A stretch of 55,735 bases of DNA from Pontimonas sp. (GTDB taxonomy: Bacteria > Actinomycetota > Actinomycetes > Actinomycetales > Microbacteriaceae), in NCBI GenBank assembly GCA_028096805.1, contig JAOHDU010000004.1, positions 1 through 55,735 of the forward strand, in the 5' to 3' direction. Positions 8,660 through 16,484 of the stretch are shown here, piece after piece. Position 1 is the stretch's first letter. Every line of letters starts with the position of its first letter. The notes beneath the pieces are model-generated. The model had not been told where the DNA came from. It made no database searches and was given only the letters and a program-made list of their open reading frames with translations. The position numbers were made by a program, and so were the translations under genes.

Positions 8660-9826
8660 CTACTCGAAGCGGAGAGCTTCGACGGGCTGAAGCTTGGACG
8701 CTGTCCGTGCAGGCCACACTCCGAAGCCGACACCGACGGCAGCGGAGAAGCCCATAGCCACCGCCACCGTGACCGGATCAATAAAGAAGTCCCACCCGCC
8801 GAGTACGGAGAACCCATAGGAGGCCAGCTGGCCAATAATCAACCCGATAAGGCCACCCAAAACCGACAAGACGACAGCTTCCATCAGGAATTGGGTGAGG
8901 ATTTGCGACTGCTTCGCCCCAATGGCCCGTCGGACACCAATTTCTCGTGTTCTCTCGCGGACCGACACCAACATGATGTTCATGATTCCAATGCCACCAA
9001 CCACCAGGGAGATTCCGGCAATGCCGGTAATCAAAATTCCCAGCGTGCCCGTCACCGTCTTGATGGTGTCTTGCAGCGCTGCCTGATTGAAGATCGAGTA
9101 GGTGGCATCGTCATCGTCGACAACACCCTTGGAGTAGCGCAAGAACTGCTCTACCCGGTATTCCACCGGCGCTACAGCTTCCTGCGAGACCGCTTGAATG
9201 CTAATGGCGGAAAGGTACGGGGACTTAGAGAAAAGACTTCGCGCTGCTTCCTGGGTGATGTACACGTTTTGGCCTGCGCCAAAGCCATCGGCATCATCGA
9301 GCATGCCGACCACCGTGAAGGCAACGCCATCTAGTCGAATTTCATCGCCGATGGAATTCACGCTAAATCCCAGGTCTGAGGCACCTTCAGCCGAGACCAC
9401 TACTGTCCGGGTGTTTTGCAGGCCTGGCGCTTGGGGCAGAAAGGTCCCGATAGAGAGCTCCGGGTCCGCGAGGTCTGCGTAGGTTGGAGAAACCCCAATA
9501 ATGCCGACGCGAATGGATTCAGAACCATAGCTGGCAGTACCGTTGCCGTTCACCTGCGTACTGACCTGAAGCACGCCTTCGATATCGGCAATGGCTTCTG
9601 CATCAATTTCTTCCAAGCCGGTTGTCGTTGTTGCGGAGACAGTAATTTGGTTGGCTCCGAGAGACGCGAGGGACGAGTCAATACCCTGTTCTGCACCCTG
9701 TCCTACCGCCGTCAGCGCGACAACGGCACCGACACCAATGATGATTCCCAGCATGGTGAGTGCCGAGCGAACTTTCGCCGCGGCAATCCGGGAAAGGGAG
9801 AGCAAAAAGGTGAGCCAGAGGTTCAT
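8660..9826 (-). CDS. ABC transporter permease, MacB/FtsX family
   Basis: This 388-residue protein has the MacB-type topology: one N-terminal membrane helix (KVRSALTMLGIIIGVGAVV, about 18-36), a large extracytoplasmic MacB_PCD-type domain (about 45-250), then three helices of an FtsX domain (about 265-380) including RTREIGVRRAIGAK, the loop typical of this family. It is the third gene of a minus-strand operon after adaptor and ATPase genes and overlaps the ATPase stop by four bases. In Gram-positive bacteria, such systems act as mechanotransmission pumps for lipoproteins, peptides or antimicrobials. The substrate is not visible. It lies 63 bases from the convergent Cys-repeat gene; I see no strong terminator between them. 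Confidence 0.87.
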   Translation of the reverse strand: MNLWLTFLLSLSRIAAAKVRSALTMLGIIIGVGAVVALTAVGQGAEQGIDSSLASLGANQITVSATTTTGLEEIDAEAIADIEGVLQVSTQVNGNGTASYGSESIRVGIIGVSPTYADLADPELSIGTFLPQAPGLQNTRTVVVSAEGASDLGFSVNSIGDEIRLDGVAFTVVGMLDDADGFGAGQNVYITQEAARSLFSKSPYLSAISIQAVSQEAVAPVEYRVEQFLRYSKGVVDDDDATYSIFNQAALQDTIKTVTGTLGILITGIAGISLVVGGIGIMNIMLVSVRERTREIGVRRAIGAKQSQILTQFLMEAVVLSVLGGLIGLIIGQLASYGFSVLGGWDFFIDPVTVAVAMGFSAAVGVGFGVWPARTASKLQPVEALRFE

Positions 9827-10527
9827 CGTGCACCCGCCATCGTGCCGACTTCATCTCGCTCAATCAGACCGTCGCGAATATAAATCCGTCTGTTCGCCGC
9901 AGCGGCCACTTCGAGGTCGTGGGTAATCAGCACCACGGTGCGCCCGTCGGCGTGGATTTCACGAAAGACATCCATCACAGCAGCACCCGAGGCGGTGTCA
10001 AGCGCCCCGGTCGGCTCATCAGCGAGCACAAGGTCGGGGTTCGTCACCAGTGCGCGTGAAATTGCCACACGCTGTTGTTGACCACCGGAAAGGCGCCCAC
10101 GGTCAAAGTCGAGTCGATCCCCCAGCCCCAATCGGGCCAGCATTTCTCCGGCACGTTTCGTCGCTTCGCGTGGCCGAACGCCCTGATAGAGCAGTGGTGT
10201 CGCCACGTTGTCGACCGCTGAGGTAAGCGGCAGAAGTTGGAACTGCTGAAAGACAAAGCCGATGGCTTTGGATCTCAGAGCGGTGAGTTCGTTGTCATCC
10301 AGCGTGGAAATGTCCCGGCCGGAAATTTTGACCGTGCCTGAGCTGGGTCGATCCAGGCAACCAATCAGGTTCATCAGAGTCGACTTACCCGAACCGGAGG
10401 GGCCCACAATTGCGACAAACTCGCCGCGACGAACCTCCAAGCTGACGTCCGCTAGGGCAACAGTGGGGACCTCACCGGTTTGATATTCGCGCCGAACATT
10501 GGTGAGCTCAACAACGAGATCACTCAC
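9823..10527 (-). CDS. ABC transporter ATP-binding protein (MacB/LolD-like)
   Basis: This 234-residue nucleotide-binding subunit has Walker A GPSGSGKST, Q-loop QQFQLLPL, signature LSGGQQQR, Walker B LVLADEP and the switch His in LITHDLE. The segment GALDTASGAAVMDVFREI is typical of the MacB/LolD/FtsE branch. It energises the permease encoded next in the operon. Its start overlaps the adaptor stop by one base and its stop overlaps the permease start by four, so all three are translated together. Confidence 0.9.
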   Translation of the reverse strand: MSDLVVELTNVRREYQTGEVPTVALADVSLEVRRGEFVAIVGPSGSGKSTLMNLIGCLDRPSSGTVKISGRDISTLDDNELTALRSKAIGFVFQQFQLLPLTSAVDNVATPLLYQGVRPREATKRAGEMLARLGLGDRLDFDRGRLSGGQQQRVAISRALVTNPDLVLADEPTGALDTASGAAVMDVFREIHADGRTVVLITHDLEVAAAANRRIYIRDGLIERDEVGTMAGAR

Positions 10528-11801
10528 TAGTCTCTGGCTCCCTCAGGAGGCCCACCAAAGCCGGAGGAAGTGGAGGGCAGTTCGCCGTCAGAACCCGTCA
10601 CGACTCGGTCACCGGCAGTGAGACCCGAAACAATCTCCACGTAGTAACCGCCACGAACACCAATCTCTACGGCAACTTCTTCAACACTGCCATCCTCCGA
10701 TTGGACGAGGGCAACATAACCGTCTTCGCGTTCACTAATTGCGGTTACCGGCGCCGAAATCACTCCGGTGGCTTCCTCAGTGGTAATACTTGCCTGCGCG
10801 GTCATCCCGGCTCGTAAGCCGGCGGGAGGGGTTGGAACGCTGATGGTGACGCCATAGGTGGTAATCGAACCGCCACTGGGGTCGACGCTACCGTAGGCGT
10901 CAACCTCGGTAACCAGTCCTTCGAGCCGAGCATCGGGAAGCGCGTCAAATTCGAGCGTCACGCTTTGCCCATCTGCGATACCGACCACATCGGACTCGGC
11001 GAAATCGGCCTCCACTACAAAAGTGTCCAGGGCGGCCAAGACAATGAACCCGGAAGTGCCGTTGACGCCAACGCTGGTGGTGCCAATGGGCTCACCCAGC
11101 TGCGATGCAACCGCGATAACGGTCGACGCCACCGGGGCGGTCATTGTTGCTCGGGAGAGGTCAGCCTGTGCGGCGTCCAGTTGATCCAGCGCGGAACGCA
11201 GCGACGCCTCGGCTGACGCTTTCTGCGGGTAGTAAGCCTCCAGTTGGCGGCGTGCGGTTTCCAGTGACGCCTCCGCGGTGACCTTCTGCTTTTGTGCGTT
11301 TAAGAGTGCGAGGGGTTCGTTGGGCTGTGGGTAGGAGGAGGAAGGAAATTCGTCCACGACGTTTTCAATGGCCAGCTCCGCAGCGGTAATCGCTTGGTCA
11401 GCGGCAGAAATTGCTTGGCGGGCCTGATCGGCCGTTGTTTCCGCATTGGCGATGCTGGCTCGAGCGGCTGCTACCGAAGCTCTGGCACCGGTGACGGCAG
11501 ATTCGAGCGAGGCGGTCTCAATAGCGGCGAGAACAGCGCCTGCCTCCACCGTGTCACCGACCTCGACGCTCAGTGATGCGAGAGTCGCCGCAGCAGCGCC
11601 CGGGAATTGAAGGCCGAATTCAACAGCGGGCGAAACCGTGCCCGATGCCGCAACCGTGACGTCCACGTCACGCACTGCTACCTCTTCGGTGAGAACCGTG
11701 GTCTCTTGGGCGGGAGCTAAGCCCACAGCAATGCCGGCTCCACCGGCAATAACGACGGCTCCGATAGCGATACCGGTAATGACTTTGGTTCTGGTTTTCA
11801 C
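10527..11801 (-). CDS. HlyD/MacA-type efflux adaptor protein
   Basis: This 424-residue protein has an N-terminal membrane anchor (about 8-28), a split biotinyl-lipoyl domain (VEVGDTVEAGAVLAAIE, about 80-96), an alanine-rich coiled-coil hairpin (about 100-225), the second lipoyl half (MTAPVASTVIAV), a beta-barrel and a membrane-proximal domain. It ends in a Gly/Ser-rich tail. MacA-like adaptors contact a MacB permease outside the membrane. It is the first gene of the operon. The start is GTG with AAGGAG eleven bases upstream, a rather long spacing. The 147-base region up to the divergent orn gene must contain the promoter. Confidence 0.87.
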   Translation of the reverse strand: MKTRTKVITGIAIGAVVIAGGAGIAVGLAPAQETTVLTEEVAVRDVDVTVAASGTVSPAVEFGLQFPGAAAATLASLSVEVGDTVEAGAVLAAIETASLESAVTGARASVAAARASIANAETTADQARQAISAADQAITAAELAIENVVDEFPSSSYPQPNEPLALLNAQKQKVTAEASLETARRQLEAYYPQKASAEASLRSALDQLDAAQADLSRATMTAPVASTVIAVASQLGEPIGTTSVGVNGTSGFIVLAALDTFVVEADFAESDVVGIADGQSVTLEFDALPDARLEGLVTEVDAYGSVDPSGGSITTYGVTISVPTPPAGLRAGMTAQASITTEEATGVISAPVTAISEREDGYVALVQSEDGSVEEVAVEIGVRGGYYVEIVSGLTAGDRVVTGSDGELPSTSSGFGGPPEGARD

Positions 11802-11948
11802 AGCGCTTATTGCTCCTTGTTGAGACCTGAGACCCTAAGTATGTCAGCGGGAACCTATGGAACGACCGCGATCTTCCTATGGGTTCCCTAAGAATGTGGA
11901 ACCCCGAGCACCCTGCCTCCGATTCGCCCTGGGCGCTAGACTCGCCGG

Positions 11949-12572
11949 ATGGTGAGCCCCAGTAACGACCGCCTGGTCTGGATTGATTGCGAAATGACGG
12001 GCCTTGACTCCTCCCGCGACGAGCTGGTGGAAGTAGCGGTTGTCATTACTGACTACGAGCTCACCGTGATGGACCCGGGTTTTCAGGTGGTCATCAAACC
12101 CTCCGACGCCGCGCTTTCCGGCATGGGAGACTTCGTCCGCCAAATGCACACCGACAGCGGGCTCATTGACGAAATCCCTGCGGGCCACAGCCTCGAAGAA
12201 GCAGAAGGGCTGGTGTATGACTACATCACTTCCCTGGTGCCCGAGGCCGGGCTTGCTCCGATGGCGGGAAACACGATCGGCACCGATCGTGTGTTTATCC
12301 ATAAAGAGATGCCGCGTGTTCACGAACACCTGCACTATCGAAACATCGATGTCTCCACCATCAAGGAACTAGCGAAACGGTGGCTGCCACCCGCATATTT
12401 CCTGGCCCCCACCAAAAACGGTGGCCACCGCGCCCTCGCCGACATTCGCGAATCCATCCGTGAACTGCAGTACTACCGCGCAGCCGTCTTCCAGCCAGCG
12501 CCAGGAATGGCCAAAAAGGATCTTACCGAGCTCGCTGCCACAGTGACGGCGCAGTGGGACAGCCAGCTGTAA
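11949..12572 (+). CDS. orn: Oligoribonuclease
   Basis: This 207-residue DEDDh exonuclease degrades two- to five-base RNA fragments (including pGpG) to mononucleotides in the cytoplasm. Catalytic motif I is WIDCEMTGLD (D13, E15). The central part has NTIGTDRVFIHKEMP, and motif III is GGHRALADIRESI with the family's His and Asp. Length matches bacterial Orn. A hairpin and the tRNA-His gene follow on the same strand, so tRNA and orn may share a transcript. Confidence 0.93.
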   Translation: MVSPSNDRLVWIDCEMTGLDSSRDELVEVAVVITDYELTVMDPGFQVVIKPSDAALSGMGDFVRQMHTDSGLIDEIPAGHSLEEAEGLVYDYITSLVPEAGLAPMAGNTIGTDRVFIHKEMPRVHEHLHYRNIDVSTIKELAKRWLPPAYFLAPTKNGGHRALADIRESIRELQYYRAAVFQPAPGMAKKDLTELAATVTAQWDSQL

Positions 12573-12586
12573 TACACTGAAGGCGC

Positions 12587-12604
12587 CCGCGGGTCTTCCC
12601 GCGG
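12587..12604 (+). terminator. GC hairpin between orn and tRNA-His
   Basis: A perfect seven-pair stem (CCGCGGG / CCCGCGG) with loop TCTT starts 15 bases after the orn stop and ends five bases before the tRNA. There is no T-run. It could be a weak orn terminator or a processing signal for a tRNA co-transcript. Confidence 0.45.
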
Positions 12605-12609
12605 TCGCG

Positions 12610-12685
12610 GTGGGTATAGCTCAGTTGGTAGAGCGCCTGGTTGTGGTCCAGGAGGTCGCGGGTTCAAGCCCCGTTACTCACCCCA
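12610..12685 (+). tRNA. tRNA-His (anticodon GTG)
   Basis: A complete cloverleaf can be drawn. The seven-pair acceptor is GTGGGTA / TACTCAC. The D arm is GCTC...GAGC. The anticodon stem CCTGG / CCAGG carries loop TTGTGGT with GTG at 12643-12645. The variable loop is AGGTC, and the T arm is GCGGG-TTCAAGC-CCCGT. The base before position 1 (12609) is G and position 73 (12682) is C, the hallmark G-1:C73 pair of tRNA-His. CCA is encoded at 12683-12685. The last eight bases overlap the stop region of the convergent minus-strand P-loop gene. Confidence 0.95.
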
Positions 12686-13163
12686 AAATTTTTCTATCAG
12701 CCCGCTCGTCAGAGTGGTGCAAGCGGAGAAACCGCTCCTCCTGCCTCGCCCAACGCTCCCACTGCGGACGGTACATCTCACCATCCCGGGCCATGGCCCG
12801 CTCCCACCGTGTATCTGCTGGGCACTCGAGCCACACGGTTTCTGTGGCCACTGCGGACGCGCCACTTCGAATCGCCCCGCACCCCTCGATGACCAGCGGC
12901 GTTCCCGGAGCAACCTCTCTCCAGTCACCCGGTGCCGCCTCGGACCAATTCCACCGCCGATACCCACCGGGCTGTCCCTGTCGAAGTGGCAGCAGCAACG
13001 AGCGATAGATGTGGGCACTACCAGCATCCAATCCATCCCAGCCTGGGTAGACCTCGTCGATACTGACCACCAGAGAACCGCTGCTGTCGCCCAGCTCGCG
13101 TGCAAACTCGGTTTTGCCGGCCCCCGAGCGTCCATCCACCAGCACAATCGAAGACTCAACCAC
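12678..13163 (-). CDS. P-loop kinase of uridine-kinase-like type, last gene of the thiamine operon
   Basis: This 161-residue protein has Walker A GRSGAGKT (residues 11-18), a SIDEVYPGWDGL acidic motif (about 38-49), a yRRWNW motif and a VIEGCGA strand, typical of small nucleoside/NMP-kinase-fold proteins. It lacks the LSGGQ signature and Q-loop of ABC ATPases, so it is not the ThiQ subunit expected here. I chose GTG 13163, which overlaps the permease stop by eight bases and places the Walker A strand at the N-terminus. The stop lies inside the 3' end of tRNA-His on the opposite strand. The substrate is unknown; its place in a TPP-riboswitch operon suggests thiamine or a precursor, which is inference. 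Confidence 0.7.
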   Translation of the reverse strand: MVESSIVLVDGRSGAGKTEFARELGDSSGSLVVSIDEVYPGWDGLDAGSAHIYRSLLLPLRQGQPGGYRRWNWSEAAPGDWREVAPGTPLVIEGCGAIRSGASAVATETVWLECPADTRWERAMARDGEMYRPQWERWARQEERFLRLHHSDERADRKILG

Positions 13164-14574
13164 GCGTCGACTCCTCCCGGGCGGGGACATCCTCGCGGAG
13201 GGAGGACACCGCCCACACCACAGCAAAGGCCACCAAAATAAACAGGCTCGCCGCGGCCATCGCCATCCCCAGGTTGTCTCCCCCGGGGCGAGACATCAAC
13301 CGGAACATCACCAGTGGCAGCGTTTCCTGCGACCCGTAGGCAAGAAAGCTTGCAGCGCCAAATTCCCCCAGCGACGCAACGCTCACCAGAGCAATCGCTA
13401 CCGCCACCGGTTTGGCCAACGAGGGCAGCTCGATATGCCAGAGCGTCTGAGTGCGCCCCGCCCCGTCGAGAGCTGCTGCCTCGAGGATGTCGGAGGAGAG
13501 CGCTCGCCGTGCTGGCGCCAACACCTGGAAAGCCAGCGGCGTGAGAAAAACCGCCTGAACAAGAGGAAGCAACAACCAACTACCGGCGACCCCCAAAGGC
13601 AGGTACCCCGAGAGGACGAGTGCCGCAAGCCCGAACACCACCGGGGAAATCCCGATGGGCAAGAGAACAAACAGGCCCACCCTCTTGCGCGAGAGCCACC
13701 AGGCCATCAGTAGCGACAGTGTTGCTGCCACCAGCAGAGTACGCATCGAGTTACCCAGTGCTTCAGCGACACTGAGGTTCAAAATGTCGCGCGTGCCTCG
13801 GCCCGCCAAATTGGTGATGTTCTCAAATAGCCCACCCCCCGAGAGCGCCGCACGCGTAAACACTCCTCCCATAATCCAGACGATGACCCCGATCACACCA
13901 AAGCCGACCACACCACCCCAGCGTGACCTGCCGGCAAACGTGTCGCCCTCACCAAAAAGAACTGTGGGTGTGGCCCCCGCCCGCCGGGCAGCGAGGAATA
14001 ACCCCAGCGTCAGGAGGGTTTGCAGCCCCGCCAGTGTCGCCGCCACAGGAAGGTCAAGGTTTTGGAGGGCAGCCCGAGCAACCTGAGTTTCGAGCGTTTC
14101 CACCGATCCCCCGCCCAAGGTGATGACCAACCCATAACTGGTGGCGGAATAGAGCGCGACCAAGAGCGCGGCAGCGCTGAGTGCGGGCAACTGTTGCGGC
14201 CATTGAACCCGCCAACGAATCTGGCGCTCGGCGGCACCATCCAGCAGTGCCGCTTCGTATTGGTGTCGGGGCGTTAGTGAGGCGGCCGTCACGATGGCCA
14301 GGAAGCCCGCGTTCATCACGACATGGGCACCAATGATGGCGATAAGGGCAACACCCTCGTTCGACAGCGCATCGCCCAGAAGCGGCCGGAGCGCCAGGCC
14401 CACAAGAAAAGCGGGCAACAAGAAGGGCACCAGTAACACCCCGGTGACCACCCTCCGCAACCTGCGGAGGGTAGCTAACCAGTAACCGAGGGGGTAACCG
14501 ACGGCCAGTGAGGCCACCGCGCTGGCGAGAGCAATCAACGCGGTGGTCGCCAGAGGCCCCCCACTAGCCATCAA
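13156..14574 (-). CDS. thiP: Thiamine ABC transporter permease (two fused permease domains)
   Basis: This 472-residue integral membrane protein has about twelve helices and two binding-protein-dependent permease domains. The second contains the EAA-type loop EAAALDGAGRTQTLWHIELP (about 355-375); the first has the related ALLDGAAERQIRWRVQWP. Fused two-domain permeases of this length are typical of ThiP and FbpB-like proteins. A thiamine role rests on the ThiB-like neighbour and the TPP riboswitch upstream. Its start overlaps the binding-protein stop by eleven bases. No ABC ATPase gene is present next to it. Confidence 0.82.
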   Translation of the reverse strand: MMASGGPLATTALIALASAVASLAVGYPLGYWLATLRRLRRVVTGVLLVPFLLPAFLVGLALRPLLGDALSNEGVALIAIIGAHVVMNAGFLAIVTAASLTPRHQYEAALLDGAAERQIRWRVQWPQQLPALSAAALLVALYSATSYGLVITLGGGSVETLETQVARAALQNLDLPVAATLAGLQTLLTLGLFLAARRAGATPTVLFGEGDTFAGRSRWGGVVGFGVIGVIVWIMGGVFTRAALSGGGLFENITNLAGRGTRDILNLSVAEALGNSMRTLLVAATLSLLMAWWLSRKRVGLFVLLPIGISPVVFGLAALVLSGYLPLGVAGSWLLLPLVQAVFLTPLAFQVLAPARRALSSDILEAAALDGAGRTQTLWHIELPSLAKPVAVAIALVSVASLGEFGAASFLAYGSQETLPLVMFRLMSRPGGDNLGMAMAAASLFILVAFAVVWAVSSLREDVPAREESTRG

Positions 14575-15517
14575 AGACTTCTGACCAGTCCCCTAACCAG
14601 GTGTCGCGAGAGGCGTTAATGTCGAGGTCCTCTCCCAGCGTGGAGGTGGCCGGTGTCGCAAATTCCGCCCAACTCTCGGGAACAGCAACACCCTCTACTG
14701 CGGGGTAGACATACATGGATTCCGGCACGGAGGCTTGAAATTCGGGGCTTCGCAGGAAGTCGACAAACACCTGTGCGCCTGCTTCATTGGCGGAACCTGC
14801 CACCACACCGGCAAATTCGGTTTGCCGGAAGCAGTCCACCAGTAAAGCGGCAGAGCCGGCGGAGCCGTCGTCATTTACTTCGGCGGCAGGTGAGGACGCA
14901 TAGCTCAGCACAATCGGTCTGTTGCCGCCGTAGCGGGTGAAGTCCGAAAAGTAGGCGTCCTCCCAGGACCCGGCCACCTTCACACCGTTGTCCCGCAAAT
15001 CTTCCCAAAACTGGGTGTGCTCCCCGGGCGTCCCAAAAGCAGCATGGGTAGAGGCGAGGAACGCAAGACCCGGTGACGAGAAGTTTGGGTTGGTGATCAC
15101 CGTGAGGTCGGCGTATTCCGGATTCACGAGGTCACGCCAGCGTTGCGGCGGGGTCACCCCTTGTTCCTGGAACCAGGCGATGTCGTAGTTGAAACACACA
15201 TCGGAGTAGTCAATCGCGACTGCGTCGCCTTTGACCACGCCCTCTGTTTCCGCGCGACCCAAGAACGTGTTGTCCACGCCAAAGAACGCATCAGCCACGG
15301 GGGCCCGCTTGGTCAACACCAACTGGTTGGTGAGCGAACCGGTGTCGCCTTGGCGCAGAATTTCGAGTTCATAACCCGTGTCGGATTCAAACTGTGCGAC
15401 CAGTTCTTCGCTGATCACGAAAGAATCGTGGGCCGCGACGCGAACCAGTGTGTTCTCTGGTGTCTGACACCCGGTGAGGCTGAGTACAGCGATCGCCAAT
15501 AGAGCTATCTTTTTCAT
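14564..15517 (-). CDS. thiB: Thiamine-binding lipoprotein of an ABC importer
   Basis: This 317-residue solute-binding protein has a lipoprotein signal (LSLTGC, Cys 17). The mature start, VRVAAHDSFVISEELVAQFE, and the ADAFFGVDN segment match the ThiB family of thiamine/TPP-binding proteins. I chose the ATG at 15517 because AAGGAAAGG lies six bases upstream and a signal peptide follows at once. It is the first gene after the TPP riboswitch, and its ribosome binding site is part of the riboswitch expression platform. The lipid anchor holds it on the outer face of the membrane. Confidence 0.88.
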   Translation of the reverse strand: MKKIALLAIAVLSLTGCQTPENTLVRVAAHDSFVISEELVAQFESDTGYELEILRQGDTGSLTNQLVLTKRAPVADAFFGVDNTFLGRAETEGVVKGDAVAIDYSDVCFNYDIAWFQEQGVTPPQRWRDLVNPEYADLTVITNPNFSSPGLAFLASTHAAFGTPGEHTQFWEDLRDNGVKVAGSWEDAYFSDFTRYGGNRPIVLSYASSPAAEVNDDGSAGSAALLVDCFRQTEFAGVVAGSANEAGAQVFVDFLRSPEFQASVPESMYVYPAVEGVAVPESWAEFATPATSTLGEDLDINASRDTWLGDWSEVFDG

Positions 15518-15519
15518 AT

Positions 15520-15551
15520 CGTGCCTTTCCTTTGAGGGGATGGGGCACGGG
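15520..15551 (-). promoter_or_regulatory. Expression platform of the TPP riboswitch (ribosome-binding-site hairpin)
   Basis: On the minus strand CGTGCC (15549-15544) can pair with GGCACG (15525-15520). The resulting hairpin contains the AAGGAAAGG ribosome binding site of thiB. The overlapping segment CCCGTG (15551-15546) is also complementary to CACGGG at the 5' edge of the aptamer (15643-15638). The two pairings exclude each other, so the sequence reads as a translational on/off switch. Confidence 0.6.
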
Positions 15552-15557
15552 CTGAGA

Positions 15558-15646
15558 TGTCCTCCCTTCGCTGGCATGACCCAGATCAGGTTCGACGGTC
15601 GAAACCTTGCGGTTTCCTCTCAGTCCACTAACGGACTCCCGTGTTC
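15558..15646 (-). promoter_or_regulatory. TPP riboswitch aptamer (THI element)
   Basis: Read on the minus strand, the conserved core is complete: CGGGAGTCC, GGACTGAGAGG, a variable P3 arm around AAACCGCAAGGTTT, then ACCTGATCTGG, TCATGCCAGCG and AGGGAGG. These are the pyrimidine- and diphosphate-sensing parts of the TPP aptamer. It lies about 40 bases upstream of thiB and starts only about ten bases after the stop of the upstream glycosyltransferase. Its promoter therefore sits inside that gene, or it is transcribed by read-through. TPP binding should lower expression of the thiamine uptake genes. Confidence 0.95.
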
Positions 15647-15655
15647 GCCCTCAGT

Positions 15656-16483
15656 CTACGCTTTTCTCGCTTCGCGTATTTTCAGACTCCAGCGGAGGCT
15701 TTTGGCGATGGGATAAACGCCCAGGTAGGCCCACTGCGGTATCCGCAAGCGCTTTTTGCGCAACCCGTGGTGGTTATAGGTGGTGTCAAAACGTTTGATG
15801 TACGCCAGGAAGTCTTTGGGCGAGTCATCGAGGCGACGCGCACTCATCCCCACCACCATCTCGGGTGCGTAAACAATGGTGAAGCCCTCGTCATAAAGGT
15901 GAACAGACAAGTCAATATCTTCAAACATTTCGTGATCCGCATCCAGACAGATGTCCTTGCGCACGTCTTTCCATGCACTCCGTCGCAACGCCATGTTCGT
16001 GCCGAACAAGAAGTGATACTGCTTAACCAAACGCGAGATTGCTTTTCTGGCGGAATCATCCGCCAGTGCCATGTAGCGCCGAAGGGGCATGTCGTAGTAC
16101 GTCACGGGTCCGGTGGCAGCGTCAATGGACACATCCCGAAAGAGTGCCCCCGTGGCTTCTACCCAGTTGGGTTCCACCACCGAGTCCGAATCGATACGCC
16201 CGATAACCTCGGCGGTCACCGCATCAAAACCCATGTTTCGGGTGGGGGTGATTCCCTGCCCCGCATCTTGGCGCAACACCCGCAGCGGAGCATCCGGGAA
16301 GTCGGAGACAAGCTCGGCGAGAATCGCCGAGGTGAGGTCGGTGGACATGTTGTCCACGACGATGATTTCGTGGGCGGGAACCGTTTGATTCAATGCCGCG
16401 AGCACGCAGGATCGAATGGTCGATTCTTCGTTATACGCGGGAATGACGATGCCCACGGTGGGAGTGGGGGTGGAGGCTGCCAT
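15656..16483 (-). CDS. Family 2 glycosyltransferase (soluble)
   Basis: This 275-residue GT-A protein has the N-terminal sugar-nucleotide fold GIVIPAYNEESTIRSC (about 10-26), VDNMSTDLT, and the metal-binding DSDS (about 116-119). No membrane helix is evident. It probably adds a sugar to a cell-wall or capsule precursor; donor and acceptor are unknown. It begins one base after the GNAT gene, so these two form an operon. Its 3' end abuts the TPP riboswitch of the next operon. Confidence 0.85.
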   Translation of the reverse strand: MAASTPTPTVGIVIPAYNEESTIRSCVLAALNQTVPAHEIIVVDNMSTDLTSAILAELVSDFPDAPLRVLRQDAGQGITPTRNMGFDAVTAEVIGRIDSDSVVEPNWVEATGALFRDVSIDAATGPVTYYDMPLRRYMALADDSARKAISRLVKQYHFLFGTNMALRRSAWKDVRKDICLDADHEMFEDIDLSVHLYDEGFTIVYAPEMVVGMSARRLDDSPKDFLAYIKRFDTTYNHHGLRKKRLRIPQWAYLGVYPIAKSLRWSLKIREARKA

Positions 16484-16484
16484 C

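Noticed and set aside
8660-11801. MacAB-like operon as a macrolide-resistance pump
   Set aside because: Family membership does not show the substrate, and there is no resistance gene nearby.
12678-13163. P-loop protein as the missing ThiQ ABC ATPase
   Set aside because: It has no Q-loop, LSGGQ signature or switch His, and it is too short for an ABC ATPase.
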